Shown piece by piece: positions 9,504-22,180 of a stretch of 64,000 nucleotides of DNA. This stretch comes from Nocardioides sambongensis. Lineage in GTDB: Bacteria > Actinomycetota > Actinomycetes > Propionibacteriales > Nocardioidaceae. Both the position numbers and the translations under genes were made by a program. Within the stretch, counting starts at the first letter, position 1. Each line of letters starts with the position of its first letter. Below the pieces are notes generated by a model that saw nothing but the letters and a program-made list of their open reading frames with translations, had not been told where the DNA came from and did no database searches. The stretch is from positions 1,825,001 to 1,889,000 of the forward strand of contig NZ_CP041091.1 in assembly GCF_006494815.1 (NCBI RefSeq), written 5' to 3'.

Positions 9504-10822
9504 CGCTGCATCCGCACCGCGACCGCGGCACCGTGACCGGGGAGGTCCTCGGCCTCGGCGAGGGTGACGACGTGGCCGGCGACCTCGTCGAGCGCCTCCC
9601 GGCTGTACTCCACGACGTGGACCGACTTGGTGAACGCACGCACCGAGAGACCCGAGGAGTGGCAGGCGCAGCCACCGGTGGGCAGCACGTGGTTGGAGCC
9701 GGCGCAGTAGTCGCCGAGGCTGACCGGCGCGTAGGGACCGACGAAGACCGCTCCCGCGTTGCGGACCCGAGCGGCGCGGTCGGCGGCGTCGGCCGTGTGG
9801 ATCTCCAGGTGCTCGGCGGCGTAGGCGTTGACCACGTCGAGCCCCTGGTCCAGGTCGTCGACGAGCACCACGCCCGACTGCTTGCCGGCCAGTGAGATCC
9901 CGATCCGCTCGCTGTGCTTGGTGGCGGCCACCTGCGTCTCCAGCTCGACGTCCACCGCCTCGGCGAGTGCGGTCGACGGGGTGACCAGCACCGCGGCGGC
10001 CAACGGGTCGTGCTCGGCCTGGCTGATCAGGTCGGCGGCGACGAAGGCCGGGTCGGCGGTGTCGTCGGCGAGGATGGCGATCTCGGTGGGCCCGGCCTCG
10101 GAGTCGATGCCGACCTGTCCCTTGAGGATCCGCTTGGCGGTCACCACCCAGATGTTGCCGGGCCCGGTGACCAGGTCGACCCGGCGGCACGGGCCGGTGC
10201 CGTAGGCGAACATCGCGATCGCCTGGGCACCACCCACGGCGTAGATCTCCTCCACACCGAGCAGCGCGCACGCGGCCAGCACGGTCGGGTGGATCGAGCC
10301 GCCGAAGTCCTTCTGGGGCGGGCTCGCCAGCGCGATCGAGCGGACGCCGGCGACCTGCGCGGGCACCACGTTCATCAGCACGCTGGAGACCAGCGGAGCG
10401 AGCCCACCGGGCACGTAGAGGCCCACCCGGTCGACCGGCACCTTGCGGTGGGTCACCCGGGCACCCGGGGCGAGATCGGTGACGGCGTCGGCCTCGAGCT
10501 CGGCGGCGCAGGTCGCGCGCAGGCGTCGGATCGACTCCTCCAGGCCGGCGCGGATGTCGGGGTCGAGTCGGTCCAGGGCGTCCTGCGCCGCACCGGCGGG
10601 CACCCGGATGTCGTCGAGCCGGACACCGTCGAAGCGCTCACCGAGGTCGAGGATCGCGTCCACTCCCCCGGTGCGGACCGCCTCGCAGATCTCGCGCACC
10701 GCGGGCACCGCCGCCTCGACGTCGAAGTCGGCCCTCGGGACCGCGGCGCGGTAGTCGACGTGGTGCCCGGATCCCCGCAGGTCGATGCGTCGCATCCGCC
10801 GGGTCGATCCTGGGGTCGTCAT
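9500..10822 (-). CDS. hisD: Histidinol dehydrogenase HisD
   Basis: Zinc-dependent enzyme of 440 aa catalysing the last two oxidations to L-histidine with NAD. Family signatures include [43 protein letters not shown] and the C-terminal [12 protein letters not shown]. It is the promoter-proximal gene of hisDCBHAF. ATG 10822 is chosen because a TAGAAT box (10835-10830) sits 7 nt upstream, predicting a leaderless transcript. A second ATG lies at 10795. hisG, hisE and hisI are not in this window. Confidence 0.95.
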   Translation of the reverse strand: MTTPGSTRRMRRIDLRGSGHHVDYRAAVPRADFDVEAAVPAVREICEAVRTGGVDAILDLGERFDGVRLDDIRVPAGAAQDALDRLDPDIRAGLEESIRRLRATCAAELEADAVTDLAPGARVTHRKVPVDRVGLYVPGGLAPLVSSVLMNVVPAQVAGVRSIALASPPQKDFGGSIHPTVLAACALLGVEEIYAVGGAQAIAMFAYGTGPCRRVDLVTGPGNIWVVTAKRILKGQVGIDSEAGPTEIAILADDTADPAFVAADLISQAEHDPLAAAVLVTPSTALAEAVDVELETQVAATKHSERIGISLAGKQSGVVLVDDLDQGLDVVNAYAAEHLEIHTADAADRAARVRNAGAVFVGPYAPVSLGDYCAGSNHVLPTGGCACHSSGLSVRAFTKSVHVVEYSREALDEVAGHVVTLAEAEDLPGHGAAVAVRMQR

Positions 10823-10896
10823 GGCGCCGATTCTACGGCGCGCCGGGCCACCGCCCTGTGTCGGCGACGCAGGGCGGACCGCCGTAGGGTCGTCGT
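10823..10896. promoter_or_regulatory. Divergent leaderless promoters (hisD / Lon-domain gene)
   Basis: The 74-bp gap between divergent genes holds two TANNNT boxes at leaderless spacing: TAGAAT (10835-10830, minus) is 7 nt from the hisD ATG, and TAGGGT (10885-10890, plus) is 6 nt from the GTG at 10897. Neither gene has a convincing Shine-Dalgarno sequence. Confidence 0.6.
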
Positions 10897-11562
10897 GTGA
10901 CCGACGAGCTGCCGCTGTTCCCACTCAACACGGTGGTGTTCCCCGGAGTGACGGTGCCGCTGCACGTGTTCGAGGACCGGTACCGGGCGCTCGTCCGCGA
11001 CCTGCTGCAGATCGACGACCCCGCTCAACGGGTCTTCGGCACGGTCGCCATCCGCGAGGGCTACGAGGTCGGCGACCACGGCGCGCAGTCGCTCTTCCGC
11101 GTGGGGGTGCTGATGCAGCTGACCGAGGTGGAGCGCAACGACGACGGCACCTTCGACGTGGTCGCCGTCGGGCGGGATCGGATCCGGCTCAACGAGGTGC
11201 GCCACGGCGGCGAGTACGCGGTGGGCACGGTGGAGGTGCTGCCGGAGCCGGTCGACGACGTCACCGACGGGGTCGCCGAGCGCGCCCGCGCCACGTTCAC
11301 CGCCTACCGCGCGGTGCTCAGCGAGATCGCCGGCGACCCCTTCTCCGGGACCCTCCCCACCGACCCGATCTACCTCGGCTGGACCCTCGCCGCGTGCGCC
11401 CCGCTGCCGATGGCCGAGCGGCAAGGCCTGCTCGAGGCCGAGGGCGCCGACGAGCGCCTGATCGACGTCACCGAGCTGCTGCGGACCGAGCTGGAGGCGA
11501 TGAACGTGATCGCCTCGCTCCCGGCCACCGAGGTCGCCCGGACCCGCTGGTCCCCCAACTGA
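10897..11562 (+). CDS. Lon N-terminal substrate-binding (LON_substr_bdg) domain protein
   Basis: A 221-aa stand-alone version of the substrate-binding domain found at the N-terminus of Lon protease, without the AAA or Ser-Lys protease parts. The signature is the opening [25 protein letters not shown]. The role of such stand-alone proteins is unclear. GTG 10897 follows a TAGGGT box by 6 nt. The ybaK-type gene starts 9 bp after its stop, so the two form an operon. Confidence 0.88.
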   Translation: MTDELPLFPLNTVVFPGVTVPLHVFEDRYRALVRDLLQIDDPAQRVFGTVAIREGYEVGDHGAQSLFRVGVLMQLTEVERNDDGTFDVVAVGRDRIRLNEVRHGGEYAVGTVEVLPEPVDDVTDGVAERARATFTAYRAVLSEIAGDPFSGTLPTDPIYLGWTLAACAPLPMAERQGLLEAEGADERLIDVTELLRTELEAMNVIASLPATEVARTRWSPN

Positions 11563-11571
11563 GGCACCGAG

Positions 11572-12063
11572 GTGGCGAAGCGGAGGACGGCCGGGGGGAC
11601 ACCGGCGATCGATGCACTCACCCGGGACGGCGCGCCGTTCACCGTGCACAGCTATGACCACGACCCGCGCCGCACCTCGTTCGGCGAGGAGGCCGCCGAG
11701 GTGCTCGGGCTCCCGGTCGACCGGGTGTTCAAGACGCTCCTGGCCGACGTCGACGGTGGGCTGACCGTGGCGGTGGTCCCGGTCGCCGGGCAGCTCGACC
11801 TGAAGGCGCTGGCGAAGGTCGCCGGCGGCCGGAGGGCCGCGATGGCCGACCCGGCCGCCGCCGAGCGCGCCACCGGCTACGTGGTCGGCGGCATCTCGCC
11901 GTTGGGCCAGAAGCGCCGACTGCCCACCGTGGTGGACAGCTCCGCCGGTGAGCACCCGACCATCTTCGTGTCGGCGGGCCGACGGGGGCTCGAGGTCGAG
12001 CTGGCGGCCGCCGACCTGGTCCGGCTCACCGGGGCGGCGGAAGGTCCGATCCGGAAGGGGTGA
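11572..12063 (+). CDS. ybaK: YbaK/EbsC-family Cys-tRNA(Pro) deacylase
   Basis: A 163-aa trans-editing domain of the YbaK type, which removes Cys mischarged on tRNA(Pro). FKTLLADVDGGLTVAVVPV and the Lys-containing KALAKVAGGRRAAMAD segment with YVVGGISPLGQKRRLP match the family. It starts at GTG 11572. Its 3' end overlaps the convergent membrane-protein gene by 38 bp. A second, more divergent family member lies at 47996-48469. Confidence 0.9.
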   Translation: MAKRRTAGGTPAIDALTRDGAPFTVHSYDHDPRRTSFGEEAAEVLGLPVDRVFKTLLADVDGGLTVAVVPVAGQLDLKALAKVAGGRRAAMADPAAAERATGYVVGGISPLGQKRRLPTVVDSSAGEHPTIFVSAGRRGLEVELAAADLVRLTGAAEGPIRKG

Positions 12064-12681
12064 CGTCCGCCTCGGGCTCGGCACGGGTGGCGCCGGCCTG
12101 CAGCCAGTCCGGATCGTCCTCCCGGTCGCGGATGCGGAGCGCGCCGGCGGTGGTCACCATGAAGGTGCCGTAGCCGAACATCGCGCCCACCGGCCACACC
12201 AGGTACGGCGTCCAGCTGGTCACCTCGAGGTGCGCCGGGAAGGACCGGCCCACGGTGTCGGCCGATGCGAGCGTCTGCGGGTCCGGCGGGCTCGGGGCGG
12301 TGCCCGCCACGGCCATCACCGCGGCCGCCACCGCGCTGCCGGCCAACACCACCACCAGCCCGGTGACCGGGCGACGGCGGAGCAGCAGCGCGCCGACCAG
12401 CCCCAGCACGAGGCCGAAGCCGGCGCCGAGCAGCGCATACTGCGCGGTGCCGGTGAAGGCGTCGGCGAAGCCGGGGTCGAACGGCTCGGGCAGCCACAGC
12501 GCGCCCTCGGTCGTCTCGTAGACGGTGCCGTCGAAGCCGGGCGACCACCACGACCACCAGGCCCAGCCGCCGAGCGCGCCGAGCGCGGCCGAGGCGAGCA
12601 TCGTCAGCACCGCGGCGAGCGCCCAGCGGCGTCCTCCGTGCGGGGTCTGCTCCGTCGTCACGTCCGTGCGAGCCGGGTCGG

Positions 12682-12694
<13 letters not shown>
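12026..12694 (-). CDS. Membrane protein, DUF2567-like
   Basis: A 222-aa protein with four likely membrane helices: near residues 25-48 (RWALAAVLTMLASAALGALG), a pair around 85-135, and one near 160-180 before a charged tail. The WWSWWSPGFDG segment and layout resemble DUF2567 membrane proteins of actinobacteria. That is a tentative recognition. ATG 12694 overlaps the end of dnaE by 13 bp, so it is probably translated from the same mRNA. Function is unknown. Confidence 0.7.
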
Positions 12695-16248
<3,554 letters not shown>

Positions 16249-16321
16249 CGGCTGGTACTGGCTCCTCAAAGGCTGGTGACGGGGTGGAACTGGCTCAGCA
16301 AGGGGGCGTTCCGCAGTCGTT

Positions 16322-16344
16322 CGGACCGGCACGGGGCCGGTCCG
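16322..16344 (-). terminator. Hairpin between the GNAT gene and dnaE
   Basis: CGGACCGGC and GCCGGTCCG form a perfect 9-bp stem around a 5-nt loop, downstream of the acetyltransferase gene and in the dnaE leader. It has no T-run, which is common for actinobacterial terminators, so partial read-through is possible. Confidence 0.5.
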
Positions 16345-16455
16345 ACTGCTCAACGGGGGAAGGCCATCAGCCTACGTGACCGGTCCGACCGATTGCGCCA
16401 GCCACCGCCGTCGGAGTCGCTGGGAGCACCCTCTCAGCCTTGTGCCCGCCCCGCG

Positions 16456-16959
16456 TCAGTCGGGCGAGGAGAAGGCCCGGCGCACGAACCGCCGAGCGCC
16501 GCCGGACCAGGACATCCGGAGGTCGGGAGCGCGCTCGTCGTTGTCGCTGCCGTCGGTGTGCTCGCGCTCGACGAGGCCGTGGCGCGCGTAGAACGCACGA
16601 GCCGGACCGTTCGACTCGAAGACCCACAGCGCGAACCCCGCCGGACGCACCGCCTTGACCAGGTCGAGCAACGTCGCACCGACCCCGTCCCGTTGCGCGT
16701 CGGGGCGCACGTAGAGGTCCTCGAGCCAGTCGTCCTTCAGGGTGACGAAGCCGACCGTTCCGCGCCCGTCCTCGGCCAGCCACGCCTCACGGCCGTGCTG
16801 CGGCAGGTCGAGGTAGTGCGCGCGGACCTCGTCGAACCCGTGGACCGACGGCGGCATCCAGGGCGCGGCGGCGGCGCGGGCCGCCCAGAACAGGTCGGCC
16901 AGCCCGGGCAGGTCCTCCTCCGTCGCCGGGCGGACGAGCAGGTCGGACCGCAGGTCCAT
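16456..16959 (-). CDS. GNAT-family N-acetyltransferase
   Basis: A 167-aa acetyl-CoA-dependent acetyltransferase. LLVRPATEEDLPGLADLFW is the typical first strand and helix, and LYVRPDAQRDGVGATLLD is the acetyl-CoA pyrophosphate-binding motif (Q/RxxGxG/A). WVFESNGPARAFYARHGL is the last conserved segment. The substrate cannot be told. The start ATG 16959 overlaps the rluD stop (ATGA), placing it in the lspA-rluD operon. Confidence 0.87.
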   Translation of the reverse strand: MDLRSDLLVRPATEEDLPGLADLFWAARAAAAPWMPPSVHGFDEVRAHYLDLPQHGREAWLAEDGRGTVGFVTLKDDWLEDLYVRPDAQRDGVGATLLDLVKAVRPAGFALWVFESNGPARAFYARHGLVEREHTDGSDNDERAPDLRMSWSGGARRFVRRAFSSPD

Positions 16960-17894
16960 CAGTGGATCTCGCGCACCACGTCGAGTGCGTGCTGGAGGTC
17001 GGCGGGGTACGCCGACTCGTACTCGACGTACTTGCCCGTGTCCGGGTGCTCGAAGCCGAGGCGGACCGCATGCAGCCACTGCCGGGTCAGGTCCAGGCGA
17101 CGGGCGAGCACCGGGTCCGCGCCGTAGGTGAGGTCGCCGGCGCACGGGTGCTTCAGGGCGGACATGTGCACCCGGATCTGATGGGTGCGTCCGGTCTCGA
17201 GGTGGACCTCGAGCAGGCTGGCGAAGCGGTGCGCCTCGAGGGTCTCGTAGTGGGTCACGCTCGGCCGGCCCCCGTCGAGGACGGCGAACTTGTAGTCGGC
17301 GCCCGGGTGTCGACCGATGGGTGCATCCACGGTGCCGGCGAGTGGGTCGGGGTGGCCCTGCACCAGCGCGTGGTAGGTCTTGTCCACGGTGCGCCGGCGG
17401 AACGCGTTCTTCAGCACCGAGTAGGCGTGCTCGGACTTGCAGACCACCATCACCCCGGACGTGCCGACGTCGAGGCGCTGGACGATCCCCTCACGCTCCT
17501 TGGCGCCGGAGGTGGAGATCCGGAAGCCCGCGCCGGCGAGGTGACCGACCACCGTCGGTCCGCGCCACCCCGGGGACGGGTGCACCGCGACGCCGACCGG
17601 CTTGTCGATGACGACGATCGACTCGTCGTCGTGGATGATCCCGATCCCCTCGACGATCTCGGGCACCACCGCGAGCGGATCGGTCTCCTGCGGGAGCTCG
17701 ACGTCGAGGATCGCACCGCCCAGCACCCGCTCGCTCTTGGCGACGCCGGCGCCGTCGAGGCGGACCAGGCCCGAGGCGATCAGATCGGCGGCCCGGCTCC
17801 GGGAGACGCCGAAGAGCTGCGCCATGGCGACGTCGAGGCGCTCACCGTCGAGGCTCTCGGGAACCGCCAGGCTGCGGTGGTCGCTGGTCGTCAC
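16959..17894 (-). CDS. rluD: RluA/RluD-family 23S rRNA pseudouridine synthase
   Basis: A 311-aa pseudouridine synthase with an N-terminal S4 RNA-binding domain ([22 protein letters not shown]) and the catalytic Asp in [24 protein letters not shown] and [15 protein letters not shown] are family signatures. The target uridines are inferred from RluD. GTG 17894 overlaps the lspA stop (GTGA). The lspA-rluD neighbourhood is common in actinobacteria. Confidence 0.92.
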   Translation of the reverse strand: MTTSDHRSLAVPESLDGERLDVAMAQLFGVSRSRAADLIASGLVRLDGAGVAKSERVLGGAILDVELPQETDPLAVVPEIVEGIGIIHDDESIVVIDKPVGVAVHPSPGWRGPTVVGHLAGAGFRISTSGAKEREGIVQRLDVGTSGVMVVCKSEHAYSVLKNAFRRRTVDKTYHALVQGHPDPLAGTVDAPIGRHPGADYKFAVLDGGRPSVTHYETLEAHRFASLLEVHLETGRTHQIRVHMSALKHPCAGDLTYGADPVLARRLDLTRQWLHAVRLGFEHPDTGKYVEYESAYPADLQHALDVVREIH

Positions 17895-18661
17895 GACTCG
17901 TCCCCTTCCTTCTCGCCCGGCGCGTCGGCGGTGGTGGTCGGGGGGCCATCAGCGTCCGCGCCGGTGCCACCGTCCGTGTCTTCCCGACCTGCGTCAACCC
18001 GGTCATCGGCGACCTGGTCGGCGTCATCCAGGTCGGCGTCGTCCAGGTCGGCGTCATCCAGGTCGGCGTCGTCCAGGTCGGCGTCATCCCGGTCGGCGTC
18101 GATCCGGGTGCCGTCGAGGCCGATGCCGCGGAAGACCAGGATCAGGATCAGCACGGCGCCGATGTTGATGCAGATGTCGGCCACGTTGAAGATCGGCCAG
18201 TTCGGCAGCATCAGGAAGTCGACGACGTGGCCGTGGAAGGCCTGCGGGTCGCGGAAGAGCCGGTCGAAGAGGTTGCCGTCGATGCCGGCCAGCAGGAAGC
18301 CCAGGGCGACCGCCCAGGCCCAGTGCCGCAGACGCAGGCTGAGCACCAGCACCACGACGGTGGCGACGATGGCCAGGCAGGTGATCGCGACGGTGAACTC
18401 GGTGCCCAGGCTGAACGCCGCGCCCGGGTTGTAGGCCAGTCGCAGCTGCAGGACGTCGCCGATCAGCTGCTTGTCGGGCTGCCCGGTGAGGTGCTCGACC
18501 GCCAGGTGCTTGGTGTACTGGTCCAACCCGAAGCAGGTCAGCGCCACCGCGGCGAAGATCCACCACGCCCGCCACCGACTCCGGCTGTTCTTCTCGGGCG
18601 TTCCTCCGGCGCCGGGAACGCCGTCCGGGTCGCCTATCGACGTTCCTCGCGCTGCTTGCAT
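17891..18661 (-). CDS. lspA: Lipoprotein signal peptidase LspA with acidic repeat tail
   Basis: Membrane aspartyl protease (signal peptidase II) that cleaves prolipoproteins after lipidation. It has four membrane helices, [10 protein letters not shown], and the two catalytic-Asp motifs in GNLFDRLFR and FNVADICIN. At 256 aa it is longer than usual because the C-terminus carries an acidic tail with a pentad DADLD-type tandem repeat encoded at 18017-18106. ATG 18661 overlaps the 3' end of the DksA-like gene by 28 bp. It would process the lipoprotein at 4100. Confidence 0.92.
   Translation of the reverse strand: MQAARGTSIGDPDGVPGAGGTPEKNSRSRWRAWWIFAAVALTCFGLDQYTKHLAVEHLTGQPDKQLIGDVLQLRLAYNPGAAFSLGTEFTVAITCLAIVATVVVLVLSLRLRHWAWAVALGFLLAGIDGNLFDRLFRDPQAFHGHVVDFLMLPNWPIFNVADICINIGAVLILILVFRGIGLDGTRIDADRDDADLDDADLDDADLDDADLDDADQVADDRVDAGREDTDGGTGADADGPPTTTADAPGEKEGDES
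18017..18106 (-). repeat. 15-bp tandem repeat coding the LspA acidic tail
   Basis: About six units of GTCGGCGTCATCCAG (plus-strand reading) follow each other. Units alternate between CATCC and CGTCC, giving a 30-bp higher-order period. They encode Asp/Ala/Leu pentads at the LspA C-terminus. Copy number is likely to vary between strains. Confidence 0.8.
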
Positions 18662-19527
18662 GTCATGCACAGTGTGGCACGGGGAAACGCCATCAACCGC
18701 ATCTTCCCGATCGGCTCCCCGCACGACTCGCACACCCCGTAGGTGCCGTCGTCGATGCGCGCCAGGGCCCGGTCGATCTGCGCCAGCTTCTCCCGCTCGT
18801 GGTTGAGCACGGTGAGCTCGTGGTCACGCTCGAAGCTCGTCGCGCCGACGTCCGCCTGGTCCTGCCCGGCGCCGTCGCCGGCATCGCGCAGCAGCCCGTT
18901 GAGGTCCTCCTCCTGGGCCTCGATCAGCTCGAGGCTGTGGGTGCGCTGCTCGTTGAGCTCGGCGAGCACCTCGGCGAGCTCGTCGCTCGACCAGGCCTCC
19001 TCGCCGGCGAGCACGACGAGCTCGGACGGCGCGGCCTTCTTGGTCGACTTCTTGGCCGGCGCGGCCTTCTTGGCCGGCGCGGCCTTCTTCGCGGGCGCGG
19101 CCTTCTTCGCGGGCGCGGCCTTCTTGGCAGGCGCGGCCTTCTTGGCAGGCGCGGCCTTCTTGGCAGGCGCGGCCTTCTTGGCAGGCGCGGCCTTCTTCGC
19201 AGGCGCGGCCTTCTTCGCGGGCGCGGCCTTCTTCGCGGGCGCGGCCTTCTTCGCGGGCGCGGCCTTCTTGGCAGGCGCGGCCTTCTTGGCAGGCGCGGCC
19301 TTCTTGGCAGGCGCGGCCTTCTTGGCAGGCGCGGCCTTCTTGGCCGGCGCGGCCTTCTTGGCCGGCGCGGCCTTCTTGGCCGAAGCAGTCTTCTTCGCCG
19401 AAGCAGTCTTCTTCGCCGGAGCCGACTCGTCGGCGGGCTCGGCGTCGTCCTTGGGACGTGTGCGGATGATCCGTCGTGCTGCAGACGCGGCCTGACCGGC
19501 CAACGACTTCTTGGGTGTACGAGCCAT
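18634..19527 (-). CDS. DksA/TraR zinc-finger protein with histone H1-like KKAAPA repeat domain
   Basis: A 297-aa protein with two parts. Residues about 38-165 are Lys/Ala/Pro-rich, with two KKTASA and then about 18 KKAAPA hexapeptides, like histone H1 or the tails of actinobacterial HU. The C-terminal 130 residues form a DksA/TraR-type domain: a predicted coiled coil ([18 protein letters not shown]) and the zinc finger [11 protein letters not shown]...CMTCKQ with four Cys. The DksA part suggests RNA polymerase binding, and the basic arm suggests nucleic-acid binding; both are inference. ATG 19527 has CTCGAGGAG upstream. Confidence 0.85.
   Translation of the reverse strand: MARTPKKSLAGQAASAARRIIRTRPKDDAEPADESAPAKKTASAKKTASAKKAAPAKKAAPAKKAAPAKKAAPAKKAAPAKKAAPAKKAAPAKKAAPAKKAAPAKKAAPAKKAAPAKKAAPAKKAAPAKKAAPAKKAAPAKKAAPAKKAAPAKKAAPAKKSTKKAAPSELVVLAGEEAWSSDELAEVLAELNEQRTHSLELIEAQEEDLNGLLRDAGDGAGQDQADVGATSFERDHELTVLNHEREKLAQIDRALARIDDGTYGVCESCGEPIGKMRLMAFPRATLCMTCKQREERR
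19055..19380 (-). repeat. 18-bp tandem repeat coding KKAAPA
   Basis: About 18 tandem 18-bp units of the pattern GGCGCGGCCTTCTTSGC (plus strand) differ only at a few third positions, in blocks that suggest duplication of several units at once. They code for the Lys/Ala/Pro arm of the DksA-like protein. Confidence 0.9.
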
Positions 19528-19610
19528 CGCATGTCTCCTCGAGCACTCCCGCCGGGGATCACGGCGGCTGGTGCGGAGGTTAGCCGGTGTGTTTTGCACC
19601 ACCAAGACGG

Positions 19611-19645
19611 CACACCGGCCGGCCCGAGACGGGCCGGCCGGTGTG
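19611..19645 (-). terminator. Strong hairpin downstream of wag31
   Basis: CACACCGGCCGGCCC (19611-19625) and GGGCCGGCCGGTGTG (19631-19645) pair perfectly over 15 bp around a GAGAC loop, 25 bp past the wag31 stop. The stem is symmetric, so it could act in both directions. Confidence 0.75.
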
Positions 19646-19670
19646 GACCGATCTGAGAGAGACGATCAGC

Positions 19671-20441
19671 TCAGCGACGCTCTTCCTCGCCGAGGATCGA
19701 ACGCAGACGCTTCGGGGCCGGAGCATCCTCTGCCGGTGCCACCGTGTCGCCGGGCGTCTTCAGCGCCTCGAGCTGCTGGTTGAAGTAGCTCTTGAGACGC
19801 GAGCGGTACTCACGCTCGAACGAGCGGAGGTTCTCGACCTCCACGCCGAGCTTGTCCCGCTCCTTCTCGAGCTCCCCGAACAGCTGGGTACGGCGCTCGG
19901 CCGTCTCGCTGTCGAGCATCTCGGCGCGCGTACGGGCGTCGGACTCGAGCCGGTCGGCGCGACCCTTCGACTCCATCTCGAGTCGCTCGGCCTTGGTACG
20001 GGCCTCGCCGACGATCTTGTCGGCCTCGTTCTTCGCGTCCTCCACGAGCTCGTCAGCGTTGCGCGTGGCGATCTCGAGCAGTCGAGCAGCCGCGTTCGAT
20101 GCCTCGGGCACCGTCTCGACGCGGATGGTCTCGACGCCACCGGACACGACGGGTGCCGGGGCCTGCACCACCGGAGCGGGCGCGGGGGTCGGTACGGGCT
20201 CGGGCTCAGGCTCGGGTTCGGGCTCGGGCACCGGCGCCAAGGTGGGCGCCTCGTACTGAGCCGGCGAACCGGACTGGGCCGCAGCAAGCTTCGCTCGGAG
20301 GTCGTCGTTCTCCTGGGTGAGGCGGGCCAGTTCAGCCTCGACCTCGTCCAAGAACTGGTCGACCTCACCCATGTCGTAGCCCTCGCGGAGCCGAACCGGG
20401 GTAAAGCGCTTGTTGCTCACGTCCTCGGGCGTCAGCGGCAT
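19671..20441 (-). CDS. wag31: DivIVA-family polar growth protein Wag31
   Basis: A 256-aa coiled-coil protein that marks poles and septa and directs apical cell-wall synthesis. The N-terminal DivIVA domain reads MPLTPEDVSNKRFTPVRLRE followed by GYDMGEVDQFLDEVEAEL. A Pro/Glu-rich linker with PEPEPEPE comes next, then a long coiled coil (about 125-225). It has its own promoter: TAAGGT near 20493 and AAGGTGAGG before ATG 20441. It ends at the hairpin at 19611-19645. Confidence 0.95.
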   Translation of the reverse strand: MPLTPEDVSNKRFTPVRLREGYDMGEVDQFLDEVEAELARLTQENDDLRAKLAAAQSGSPAQYEAPTLAPVPEPEPEPEPEPVPTPAPAPVVQAPAPVVSGGVETIRVETVPEASNAAARLLEIATRNADELVEDAKNEADKIVGEARTKAERLEMESKGRADRLESDARTRAEMLDSETAERRTQLFGELEKERDKLGVEVENLRSFEREYRSRLKSYFNQQLEALKTPGDTVAPAEDAPAPKRLRSILGEEERR

Positions 20442-20548
20442 GACCTCACCTTACTTTTCGGAGCCGGGACAAACTGTCTCTGCGAACCTTAGCGCCTGCC
20501 ACACACGCACCGTGAGTCGCCGACCGTCACAGAGGGTTCCGGGCGAGT

Positions 20549-20566
20549 CCGGTCACGCCTGACCGG
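20549..20566 (-). terminator. Short hairpin after yggT
   Basis: CCGGTCA and TGACCGG pair perfectly (7 bp, 4-nt loop) directly after the yggT stop and before the wag31 promoter. It has no T-run. Confidence 0.5.
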
Positions 20567-20569
20567 CGG

Positions 20570-20869
20570 TCAGACCAGCAGCGTCGAACGGTTGACCGCG
20601 AGCAGCACGTACGCCGCGATCATGACCAGGATGAAGCTCAGGTCGAGGGCGAAGTTGCCGATCCGGATCGGCTTGATGATCCGGCGCAGGAGCCTGATCG
20701 GCGGATCGGTGACCGTGTAGGCGATCTCGAGGAAGACCAGGATCACGCCCGAGGGCTCCCAGGACCGGGCGAACACCTGCACCCAGTCAGCGATGAAACG
20801 GACCCACAGGAAGCCGATGAAGGCGAAGAGGATGCCTTCGATCACCCAGCCGACGGTTGTCACGGCCAC
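20570..20869 (-). CDS. YggT-family membrane protein
   Basis: A 99-aa protein with two membrane helices (near residues 8-27 and 78-95) and the conserved loop YTVTDPPIRLLRRIIKPIRIG. The YggT family sits in the ftsZ-sepF-divIVA region of Gram-positive genomes; its role is unclear but linked to envelope or division. The start is GTG 20869, with GTG 20863 an alternative. It is 53 bp downstream of sepF in the same orientation. Confidence 0.9.
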   Translation of the reverse strand: MAVTTVGWVIEGILFAFIGFLWVRFIADWVQVFARSWEPSGVILVFLEIAYTVTDPPIRLLRRIIKPIRIGNFALDLSFILVMIAAYVLLAVNRSTLLV

Positions 20870-20922
20870 AACCTATCGGGGCACCCCAGGCCCGTGGCGC
20901 ACCGGGGTTTCGGGGCGCCGGA

Positions 20923-21411
20923 CTAGCTCTGGTTGAAGAAGCCGCCGTCGGCGATCCGCTGCTTGTCCTCCGCGGCGACGGTGACGTTCGGCGGAGAGAG
21001 CAGGAACACCTTGTTGGTGACCCGCTCGATGCTGCCGCGGGTGGCGAAGATCAGGCCCGCCGCGAAGTCGACGAGCCGCTTCGCGTCGGCGTCGTCCATC
21101 TCGGAGAGGTTCATGATCACCGGCGTGCCGTCGCGATACTGCTCCCCCACGGTCCGCGCCTCGTTGTACGTGCGCGGGTGGAGCGTGGTGATCCGGGAGA
21201 GCTCGGCGACGACCGACGCCGACGACGCAGGAGCCGTCGCGGCGGCCACGGTGCGGCGGCGTTCGTTGAGATCGGCGACGGAGGCGTCACGGACCGGGCG
21301 GGCCTGGCGCTGACCGGCAGGCTCCTCCGCGGCGGTGTCGTCGTACTCGTCGTAGCTGGTGTCCTCGAGCAGGCCGAGGTATTCACCGATCCTGCGCATC
21401 GCACCGCTCAT
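20923..21411 (-). CDS. sepF: Cell division protein SepF
   Basis: A 162-aa FtsZ-binding membrane anchor. The N-terminal amphipathic segment ([13 protein letters not shown]) should insert in the membrane, and a linker follows. The C-terminal domain begins [20 protein letters not shown] and contains [19 protein letters not shown] and [16 protein letters not shown]. It replaces FtsA in actinobacteria. It lies downstream of ftsZ-pgeF-yggS. Confidence 0.95.
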   Translation of the reverse strand: MSGAMRRIGEYLGLLEDTSYDEYDDTAAEEPAGQRQARPVRDASVADLNERRRTVAAATAPASSASVVAELSRITTLHPRTYNEARTVGEQYRDGTPVIMNLSEMDDADAKRLVDFAAGLIFATRGSIERVTNKVFLLSPPNVTVAAEDKQRIADGGFFNQS

Positions 21412-21463
21412 GGGACTTGCCTCCGCATCTGGGCCGCACGGGCCGTTGATCGTGATCTGGACA

Positions 21464-22180
21464 CTACTGGACTCCCGGCCTCGAACCGAGGACCGCGGTT
21501 CCGACGCGCACGTGTGTCGCGCCGTGGGCGATGGCCGCCTCGAGATCGCCGCTCATGCCGGCCGACAGGAGGTCGGCACCGGGGTGGTCGGCGAGGAATT
21601 CGGAGCGGATCGTGGCGAGCCGCCCGAAGGCCGGCTCGGGCTCCTCCCCGAGCGGCGCGACCGCCATCAGGCCGCGCAGTCGCAGGTGCTCGGCGGCCTC
21701 GACCCGCGCGGCGAGCCCGGCCAGGTCGGCGGCCTCCACGCCGGCGCGCTGATCGCGTCCCGGTGGATCGAGGCTGACCTGGAGGAGGACGTCGAGGGGC
21801 GCGTCGCGCTCGGCGGCGCCACGGTCCAGCGCGCCGACCAGCTTGGGACGGTCGATCGACTCCACCACGTCCGCCCAGCGCGCCACCGCGGCCGCCTTGT
21901 TGCTCTGCAGCCCGCCGATGAAGTGCCAGCGCAGCCCGCCGACCCCCGCCTCCAGGCACGCGGCGTGCTTGCCCTCGGCCTCCTGGTGGCGGTTCTCCCC
22001 GACGTCGACCACACCGAGCGAGGCGAGGGCCGCCACGTCGTCGGCGGGGAAGAACTTGGTGACCACGGTCAGCGCGACCTCGTCGGTGCGGCCGGCCGCA
22101 CGGGTCGCCGCGTCGATCCGCTCGCGCACAGCAGCCAGGTTGTCGGCGAGCTCGGAGCGCCGTACGTCGTTCGCGGTCAT
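21464..22180 (-). CDS. yggS: YggS-family pyridoxal-phosphate homeostasis protein
   Basis: A 238-aa PLP-binding TIM-barrel protein (PLPBP/alanine racemase N-domain fold) that buffers PLP. The PLP Lys is in [26 protein letters not shown] and [13 protein letters not shown] are signatures, and the phosphate site is [19 protein letters not shown] 22180 overlaps the pgeF stop (ATGA). It is a usual passenger of the ftsZ-sepF cluster. Confidence 0.95.
   Translation of the reverse strand: MTANDVRRSELADNLAAVRERIDAATRAAGRTDEVALTVVTKFFPADDVAALASLGVVDVGENRHQEAEGKHAACLEAGVGGLRWHFIGGLQSNKAAAVARWADVVESIDRPKLVGALDRGAAERDAPLDVLLQVSLDPPGRDQRAGVEAADLAGLAARVEAAEHLRLRGLMAVAPLGEEPEPAFGRLATIRSEFLADHPGADLLSAGMSGDLEAAIAHGATHVRVGTAVLGSRPGVQ

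Noticed and set aside
19055..19380. Regular repeats resembling a CRISPR array
   Set aside because: The 18-bp units are contiguous with no unique spacers and encode KKAAPA in frame.
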